Assembly: GCA_025359965.1 (NCBI GenBank)
Contig: JANYDC010000112.1
Span: 1-38,476 of the forward strand
Reading direction: 5' to 3'
Length of the DNA: 38,476 nucleotides
Source: Pedosphaera sp.
Lineage (GTDB): Bacteria > Verrucomicrobiota > Verrucomicrobiia > Limisphaerales > SXQI01
A program made the translations under genes and the position numbers. Under the pieces are notes generated by a model, which saw only the letters and a program-made list of their open reading frames with translations, searched no databases and was not told where the DNA came from. Shown here piece by piece: positions 32,841-38,476 of this stretch. The number at the start of each line of letters is the position of its first letter. The first letter of the stretch is position 1.

Positions 32841-34373
32841 TCAGACCTGCGCACGTTCGGCTGAAGAACCATCATCCTTGGCCAGAAGCCTGTAGATCCT
32901 GGTCCGATGGACGCCCAACAATCGGGCTGCGTCCGCGATGTTTCCCCCCGTTTCCTGCAGTGCGCGTTGAATGAGTTTTTCTTCGGCCTCCGCAAGATTA
33001 AGCGGGAGCCACTGCGTGGAATCCGCTTTGGCCTTTCGCTCAACAACTGTTGAGGCAGTAGACTGGCGGTTTAGCAGGTGGAGATGTGAGCGTTCTATCG
33101 GGCTGCCAGCGCTTTCAATAAGCGCCCGCTCCATAATGTTTTTCAATTCTCTGACGTTTCCCGGAAAAGTGTACGCTTTGAGAATCTCTCTCGCAGCATC
33201 ACTCAGCGGCGGCGGCCGCAGCCCCATTTCCTTGGCAAATAAATTCAGAAAATGCTCAGCTAACGGAAGGACGTCCAGAGGACGTTCACGCAACGGCGGC
33301 GTATGGACGACATATCGGGCGAGCCGGAAGTAGAGATCCTGCCGAAATGCCCCATTTGCAATCCGAGCATCCAGATTGGCGTTGGTCGCGGCCACAATGC
33401 GCACGTCCACTTTTTTCGAGTGCGAAGACCCCACCGGAGTGATGCAGCCATCCTCCAAAACACGCAATAGTTTTACCTGCAATGGAGGTGGCATATCGCC
33501 AATCTCATCAAGAAAGAGGGTTCCTCCATGAGCCATTTCAAAGCATCCTTTACGGTCGGATAGGGCTCCTGTGAACGCGCCTCTGACATGTCCAAATAAC
33601 ATTGATTCGGCGAGCTCCGCTGGTATGGCGACGCAGTTGACCGGCACGAAGGGTGATTTGGCTCTGCCTCCGTTAAAATGAATGGCGCGCGCAACCAGCT
33701 CCTTTCCTGTGCCGCTTTCCCCGGTTATTAGAACGCTGGTTTGCGTGAAAGCGTGCAGGCGGTTGATGTCTTCAACGACTTTTCGAATAAGCGGGCTTCC
33801 CCCGATGAGTCCGCCAAGGTTCCAACGTGACGCCTCGATGTCCGATAGCGTAGTCAGCGTTTCGTCAGCTTTCTGGAGAGCTGTTTCAACCACGCGGCGT
33901 CGCCCAATTTCGGCTTCGAGTTCGGCGGCCCGCAGCTCAAGCGCCTCATTCTTCGTGCGAAGTTCACGAGTGAGCCGCCCCACCCGGAGATGGGTTGCCA
34001 CGCGGCCCAACACCTCCTCCAGTTGAAAGGGCTTGGTGATGTAGTCCACCCCTCCGGCACGAAACCCCTCGACCACGCTCTCCATCTCGCTCCGTGCGGT
34101 CAGGAATATAACTGGAATTTCCCGGGTTTCAGGGTTCGCTTTGAGTCGGCGACAGGTTTCGAAACCGCTGATCTCCGGCATCATCACATCCATCAAGATC
34201 AAATCAGGCCGCGCGCGCGCCGCGACTTTTCGTGCAGTTTCCCCATCGGGTGCAGCCAGGATTTCGTAACCTTCCGGTTCGAGCGCGCTGCTTAACAGTG
34301 CCAAATTCTGGGGAATGTCATCCACCAGTAGGATCCGTTCCGTTCTGGGGGAATTAGGCTGAGGCGTTTCCAT
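32841..34373 (-). CDS. Sigma-54-dependent response regulator (REC-AAA+-FIS)
   Basis: A 510-residue NtrC/AtoC-type activator. The receiver domain covers residues about 13-130 with acidic pair Asp18/Asp19, phosphorylation site Asp62 (LILMDVMMP) and Lys114 (ITKPF). A coiled-coil linker runs about 135-175. The AAA+ domain has Walker A GESGTGKE (218-225), GAFTGA (265-270) for sigma-54 contact and Walker B TLFLDEIGDMP. The C-terminal FIS-type helix-turn-helix is NIADAARLLGVHRTRIYRLL. I chose the ATG at 34373, which overlaps the kinase stop by 20 bases; an ATG at 34418 would add 15 residues. It should bind the inverted repeat at 32814 and switch on the transport and hydrolase operon. Confidence 0.92.
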   Translation of the reverse strand: METPQPNSPRTERILLVDDIPQNLALLSSALEPEGYEILAAPDGETARKVAARARPDLILMDVMMPEISGFETCRRLKANPETREIPVIFLTARSEMESVVEGFRAGGVDYITKPFQLEEVLGRVATHLRVGRLTRELRTKNEALELRAAELEAEIGRRRVVETALQKADETLTTLSDIEASRWNLGGLIGGSPLIRKVVEDINRLHAFTQTSVLITGESGTGKELVARAIHFNGGRAKSPFVPVNCVAIPAELAESMLFGHVRGAFTGALSDRKGCFEMAHGGTLFLDEIGDMPPPLQVKLLRVLEDGCITPVGSSHSKKVDVRIVAATNANLDARIANGAFRQDLYFRLARYVVHTPPLRERPLDVLPLAEHFLNLFAKEMGLRPPPLSDAAREILKAYTFPGNVRELKNIMERALIESAGSPIERSHLHLLNRQSTASTVVERKAKADSTQWLPLNLAEAEEKLIQRALQETGGNIADAARLLGVHRTRIYRLLAKDDGSSAERAQV

Positions 34374-36936
34374 TAGCAGGCTTGGTCGAAGCAGGTGATC
34401 CGAGCACTCTGCCGTCAATCAGTCGCGCAATTCCGTCCATATCGTAACTTCGCATGAGATGACGCACCTGATCTGCCAAGGTCTCCGCTTCTGGACCACA
34501 ATCGCGCAATTCCTTTAGGCATCCCTTTAAGGCGGTCGTGCTGTGCAGTTCCGCAGCCACCAGCAATCTCGCGCAAAGATCTTCTGGCAATTCAACCTTG
34601 ACCATGCTCAGTCCAAAACCATTTTCCACCTCAACGCTAAAGTTCGTATACTCGAAGGTTACTCCCAGATGGGTTCGGAGCAGGTCATACAGTCGCTCAC
34701 ACGAAAATGGTTTAGCCAGAAAATCCACGCAGCCGGAAGCTAAAGCCGCATCCCTGTGCTCTGGCGACGCCGAAGCTGTATGAATAATGATTTTCATGTC
34801 CCCAAAGTTCGGATCAGATTTCAGACAGCGGGCAACCTCATCGCCCCTCTGATCAGGCAGCAGCAGATCGATGAAAACCACCTGCGGATGTTCTGCGCGC
34901 ACCAGTTCCATGGTCTCGCGTGCAGTTTGCGCGAAAAGTACGCGACAGCCTATGTCCCTCAGCATCCGCCCCATCACCTGGCGGTTGTCGTGGTTGTCAT
35001 CAACTACTAGCGCACTCAATGTTTGCCCCGCCTCGATGCAGAGAATCTGCGTCTCTTGTTCCGATGGCAATCTATCGACAGGCTCCAAAGGAATCTCGAA
35101 GTGGAAGCGTGATCCAATCCCCCTCTCGGACTGCATCTCCAACCTGCCTCCCAGCAGTTCAACCTGTTTTTGGGCTATGGCCAGCCCTAAGCCAGTGCCC
35201 CCCAGGTTTTGCGCTCCGCTCCCTTGTTGGAACGGCTTGAAAATACTGGCTCTCTCTTCCTCTGGTATGCCAAGACCCGTATCGACCACTTCGAAAAGCC
35301 ACTTGTTAGTTCCGCTATTCCGGAACGAGAGGTAAACCTGCCCGTCATGCGTAAATTTGACAGCATTACCCACAAGGTTGATAAGCACCTGACGCAGCTT
35401 TCCCTCATCCCCGCGCACTGTAAATCCCTCATCCAAATTAGCTTCCCACGAAAAACCGATCCTTTTCTGTGCGCATAGTGGTCGAAATGTCGAGGCAAGG
35501 CTTCGTCCAAAGGCTGATAAATCAAAATTAACCGGGCGCAGCTCCATTTTGCCGGCCTCGATTTTTGAGAGGTCCAGAATCTCGTTGATAAGCCCTAATA
35601 AGTGGTGGCCGCTCTCTCCAATTCCTGCCACTGCATCTCGCTGGTCCTGCGAGAGGCTTGTGTCCCTTCGCATCAACTGGGTGTAGCCCAGAATGGCATT
35701 GAGGGGAGTCCTGATTTCGTGGCTCATGCTTGCCAGAAAATCTGACTTTGCGGTGTTTGCAGCTGCCGCGGCGCTTTCTGCCCGTTGCCTTACCTCAACC
35801 TCGTCCTTCAAAGCCGCATTGATGCAGGCGATTTCTGACGCTTTCAGCCAGCCATGGTACAAATAACCGACGGTGAGAAAAGTGACCCCGAGTCCGCCGA
35901 TCAGTGCCAGCCATGATTGGGTGTGTGACTCCTTTGAAAATTGCGGGGTAGGGGAGTAGTAGGCTATCCAGTCTCTGCCTGCCACCGAAAGTTTGGCCGT
36001 CCTTCCGGACGTCTGCAGACCCAGGCGGTTCCCATAGAGCCTTTCGCTGCCCTGCGATTCATCAAACAACTCTGCCTCTATCCCTTTCCCTTTCAGTTCG
36101 TCGAAGGCTTTCTCCACCAAGTCCTTTACATGAAATACCGCCACCGCAAATCCAGCGATGGCTGCCCGGCGTTGCTCCGTCGTGGTAGGAGTGGGGCCAA
36201 AATAGGCCGGCATCAGAACCAGAAAACCCGCCTGGTTGTCAGGCCCCTGTGCCAGTTCGATGGGTGCCGTGGCGATCGGCACACCTTGGTCGCAGGCAAG
36301 CTTAAGAGAGGCCTTTCGGGATGCGTCGGAGCCCAGGTCAAACCCAAGTGCAGCCGCGTTGGCCTTCAGTGGCTCAATTAAATGAACAGGCACATATTCT
36401 AGCCGTTCACCAGCTATCACAAAAGAACCGGACGCGCCCATCTCTCGGATTTGGTAAGTCGTTCGCGTGTCTTCCGAAGCCAGTGCTTCAAAATTCGTTC
36501 GTGCGTTCAATTTGATCACGGGATTCCATGACAGCGCCTGAAGCTCCGGCTGTCGTTGGAGGGCTTGTTGCACGAAACGGTGAAATTGCGGGCCGTCAAT
36601 CCGGCCTGCTGCCGCGTGCAGAGACACGATGGAATGCAGCACCTCCATGGAACGAAGAATAGAGATGTTTAGTTTTTCAAGCTGGCCGTGCGCCAGACCA
36701 GCAGCCCTTCGGTCTGTTTCGCTTTGCTCCCAGTCAAATATTTTCGCAAAGCAGGCCAACGACAAAATCACACCCAATCCCAGCACCCCAATGATCCGGA
36801 GTGAGCCTGGTCTGCGTGCTGCATCGGTTTTGTCCGAAAGAACCACAAAAATGTATTGTAGCAGCTTTCTTGCCGGATGGTTCTCGTGTCGATGGTTGCG
36901 TGTTTTTCCCCTTATTTGGCATGCTTCTGCACACAA
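34354..36936 (-). CDS. CHASE-domain hybrid histidine kinase
   Basis: An 860-residue inner-membrane sensor, partner of the adjacent response regulator. A membrane helix (about 46-66) is followed by a periplasmic CHASE domain (about 95-330; QFHRFVQQALQRQPELQALSW is typical), a second helix (about 341-361) and the cytosolic part. The dimerisation domain has His406 (MSHEIRTPLNAILGY); the ATPase domain has the N box (LVGNAVKFTHDG), DTGLGIPEEE and GGTGLGLAIAQKQVEL. A receiver domain follows (about 641-765, Asp690 in VVFIDLLLP, Lys in FLAKPF). The last 90 residues look helical and may be a vestigial phosphotransfer domain. Start is uncertain: a GTG at 36846 would remove 30 residues. CHASE domains bind small organic ligands. 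Confidence 0.9.
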   Translation of the reverse strand: MCAEACQIRGKTRNHRHENHPARKLLQYIFVVLSDKTDAARRPGSLRIIGVLGLGVILSLACFAKIFDWEQSETDRRAAGLAHGQLEKLNISILRSMEVLHSIVSLHAAAGRIDGPQFHRFVQQALQRQPELQALSWNPVIKLNARTNFEALASEDTRTTYQIREMGASGSFVIAGERLEYVPVHLIEPLKANAAALGFDLGSDASRKASLKLACDQGVPIATAPIELAQGPDNQAGFLVLMPAYFGPTPTTTEQRRAAIAGFAVAVFHVKDLVEKAFDELKGKGIEAELFDESQGSERLYGNRLGLQTSGRTAKLSVAGRDWIAYYSPTPQFSKESHTQSWLALIGGLGVTFLTVGYLYHGWLKASEIACINAALKDEVEVRQRAESAAAAANTAKSDFLASMSHEIRTPLNAILGYTQLMRRDTSLSQDQRDAVAGIGESGHHLLGLINEILDLSKIEAGKMELRPVNFDLSAFGRSLASTFRPLCAQKRIGFSWEANLDEGFTVRGDEGKLRQVLINLVGNAVKFTHDGQVYLSFRNSGTNKWLFEVVDTGLGIPEEERASIFKPFQQGSGAQNLGGTGLGLAIAQKQVELLGGRLEMQSERGIGSRFHFEIPLEPVDRLPSEQETQILCIEAGQTLSALVVDDNHDNRQVMGRMLRDIGCRVLFAQTARETMELVRAEHPQVVFIDLLLPDQRGDEVARCLKSDPNFGDMKIIIHTASASPEHRDAALASGCVDFLAKPFSCERLYDLLRTHLGVTFEYTNFSVEVENGFGLSMVKVELPEDLCARLLVAAELHSTTALKGCLKELRDCGPEAETLADQVRHLMRSYDMDGIARLIDGRVLGSPASTKPANGNASA

Positions 36937-37254
36937 TCGGTGCCCTGCACTTGCTTTTACGAGTATTCCAACGGTCTCGAACTGGTTTTAATTGTTCATT
37001 CTGGCTAAATGAGTCGGAGTGGGTGTTCTTGGATTTCAAGGAAGCGAACCTCAAAAGAGCAGCGGCTCTTACCGGTCCAAAACTCAGCCTAACCTTGGTT
37101 CGGGCGCGGCAGCGGCTTTACGCGCTGTGTCCATCCATTGAGGAGAGAGCGATTTGAGAGTCAGGTATTCTGACCGAAAGGGTAATTTGGCCAGAGGCAT
37201 TTGAGCCTTTTAATCCTTACATTCAGAAGTTCGCTAATTTCAATCCTCTATCGC
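36937..37254. other. Intergenic region upstream of the kinase and beyond the Ser/Thr kinase
   Basis: About 318 bases lie between the start of the hybrid kinase and the end of the Ser/Thr kinase gene, which is on the same strand. An open plus-strand frame crosses it but lacks any recognisable feature. I found no sigma-54 site, no clear -35/-10 pair, no terminator and no RNA gene. The promoter of the two-component genes must lie here. Confidence 0.4.
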
Positions 37255-38073
37255 CTAAATGTACAGAGCTGATTGGATATCGCGGGCTAGGACGGTCATG
37301 TTGGGGTAGCGATCCTCCATGTCCGGCTCGATGCACTTCAATACGATTTGCTCCAGGTTCTCAGGGATGTCGGGATTGGCTTCCTTGAGGGGAATGAAGT
37401 TCTTGCGGACGATCTGGCGTCGCAGAATTTCGTCAGAGCTTTCCCCTGGGAAGGGCTTTTGACCTGTCAGCAGTTCGTAGGCTGTGACCCCGTAGGCGAA
37501 GATGTCCACACGCTGATCGAAGGGCAGTCCCTGCAGCTGTTCGGGAGCCATATAAACGGGAGTTCCCGGGTTATCTTTTGATTTTTCAGGGCTTTTGGGA
37601 ATTGGCTTGGCTAAATCAAAATCCACAAGACGCATGCTGGCGTTGCGGCTGAGCATTACGTTTTCCGGCTTGAAATCGAGGTGCATGAAACCGCGGTCAT
37701 GGACATGCTCCAAGGCCAGGGCCATATCGATCAGGATGGCCGAAATATTCTCGTTGATCAGTGGGGCGCCTTCCGCGGCCCATAGTTTGAGATTCTGCCC
37801 CTCCAAATATTCCATGAGCAAATAAAGTGATCCTTCGATCTTGCCGTGCTCGACGTAGCCAATGATCAGCGGGTGGTCTGAAACCTGTTTCAGAATTTCG
37901 CACCCCCGCACAAACCGCTTTTTGGGTGTGAAATCGAACATGCCGACCGGCTGCATGCGCCGCAGCGCGAAGTGCTGGTTTGCGTCATCAGTTGCCAGCC
38001 AAATCTCCGCCATGCCGCCCGAGTTGATTAGCTCGTGCAGCTGGAATCGTCCAAATTGTTGAGGCTCGTCCAT
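37255..38073 (-). CDS. Hanks-type Ser/Thr protein kinase, N-lobe atypical
   Basis: A 272-residue protein containing little beyond a kinase domain, with no membrane segment. The C-lobe is intact: HLDFKPENV catalytic loop (Asp133, Lys135, Asn138), metal-binding DFD (Asp151), APE (176-178), and VDIFAYGVTAYELLTG. In the N-lobe the usual VAIK lysine is Arg38 (HFALRRM) and the helix-C glutamate position appears to be Gly57 (RGCEIL), so the Lys-Glu salt bridge is missing. The glycine loop is INSGGMAEIWLA. The start at 38073 fits the first kinase strand; a frame back to 38370 overlaps metH. It could be an atypical or inactive kinase. It lies 77 bases downstream of metH on the same strand. Confidence 0.8.
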   Translation of the reverse strand: MDEPQQFGRFQLHELINSGGMAEIWLATDDANQHFALRRMQPVGMFDFTPKKRFVRGCEILKQVSDHPLIIGYVEHGKIEGSLYLLMEYLEGQNLKLWAAEGAPLINENISAILIDMALALEHVHDRGFMHLDFKPENVMLSRNASMRLVDFDLAKPIPKSPEKSKDNPGTPVYMAPEQLQGLPFDQRVDIFAYGVTAYELLTGQKPFPGESSDEILRRQIVRKNFIPLKEANPDIPENLEQIVLKCIEPDMEDRYPNMTVLARDIQSALYI

Positions 38074-38150
38074 CGGTAATCCGCAAAATGTCGGACAGTG
38101 TTTACCGTTTCGCAGCCTGCAAAGCAATAGGCAGTAAGGGGGCGGCTCAG

Positions 38151-38476
38151 TTAATGAGCTATGCCGCAGCCGCATTTCCCCTGCGTCCTGAGCGGAGCTT
38201 CGGCCGGCTCGTAGTTCAAGTTTGGGGATAGCCAGCGTTCGACTTCCTGAAGAGTCATTCCTTTGCGCAGATGATAGTCCAGGATTTGGTCTCGCTCGAT
38301 TTTGCCAACGGCGAAGTACTTGGCCTCCGGGTGGGCGAAGTGGAGGCCGCTGACGCTGCTGGCCGGCCACATGGCGCAGCTTTCAGTCAGTTTGATGCCG
38401 GTGTTTTTCTCCACTTGCATGAGATCCCAGATCAAGGGTTTCTCCGTATGGTCCGGGCAGGCGGGATAGCCGGGGG
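38151..38476 (-). CDS. metH: Cobalamin-dependent methionine synthase, C-terminal part (partial)
   Basis: The window ends inside this gene; only the last 108 or so codons are visible, reading in from the right edge without a stop. They encode the end of the reactivation (AdoMet-binding) domain of Met[13 protein letters not shown] at the edge, which belongs to the conserved AdoMet-binding motif, then [40 protein letters not shown] and LSPNLNYEP. MetH transfers a methyl group from methyltetrahydrofolate to homocysteine through cobalamin. The last residues GKCGCGIAH are a short tail with two Cys. The Ser/Thr kinase gene follows on the same strand after 77 bases. Confidence 0.93.
   Translation of the reverse strand, partial: PGYPACPDHTEKPLIWDLMQVEKNTGIKLTESCAMWPASSVSGLHFAHPEAKYFAVGKIERDQILDYHLRKGMTLQEVERWLSPNLNYEPAEAPLRTQGKCGCGIAH

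Noticed and set aside
36801..37157. Plus-strand reading frame of 118 codons
   Set aside because: It lies partly antisense to the hybrid kinase and its product has no recognisable feature.

Overview
The window looks like a chromosomal segment of a Verrucomicrobiota bacterium, probably of the Pedosphaera/Limisphaera side of the phylum. This is inferred from a TPR plus FG-GAP plus ASPIC/UnbV lipoprotein, a BspA-like leucine-rich protein ending in a C-terminal block I associate with those bacteria, moderately high G+C, weak Shine-Dalgarno signals and compact convergent gene ends. No ribosomal RNA is present, so this placement is inference.

Layout. 1-137 is the end of an insertion element that interrupts a PAS-domain gene (94-354). 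696-4771 carries a large TPR/FG-GAP/ASPIC lipoprotein and a SIS-domain sugar-phosphate protein. 4773-10202 is a six-gene minus-strand run (VOC protein, HAD phosphatase, lnt, aspS, a LapA-like membrane peptide, a PduO-type cobalamin adenosyltransferase). 10392-12908 encodes a secreted BspA-type LRR protein, followed by tRNA-Lys(CTT). 13372-20988 is mostly housekeeping: xerD and purC on the minus strand, rpe and a phosphohexomutase on the plus strand, a NicO/UreH-like metal permease, a DUF4823-type lipoprotein, then purK-purE-yjdM. 20985-22337 holds an AlkC-like repair protein and a cupin. 22421-22981 is an internally deleted IS5-family remnant with terminal inverted repeats.

The most interesting part is 23078-36936, all on the minus strand. 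A CHASE-domain hybrid histidine kinase and a sigma-54-dependent response regulator lie upstream of a ten-gene co-directional run: outer-membrane protein, BMP-type ABC binding protein, two ABC permeases, a close relative of biuret hydrolase, the ABC ATPase, a second isochorismatase-fold hydrolase, an NCS2-type permease, a cupin, and a stand-alone protein matching the C-terminal domain of allophanate hydrolase. Directly upstream of the first gene there is a GG-N10-GC sigma-54 promoter (32715-32730). A perfect 8-bp-arm inverted repeat (32814-32838) lies about 85-110 bp further upstream, where an enhancer site is expected. I read this as a self-contained, inducible system for scavenging nitrogen from biuret/triuret-like or related ureido compounds. 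The ring-opening enzyme (AtzD) and the amidase half of allophanate hydrolase are not in the window.

The right end holds an unusual Ser/Thr protein kinase with substituted N-lobe residues, and the 3' end of metH. The cobalamin adenosyltransferase and metH both point to B12 use by this organism.
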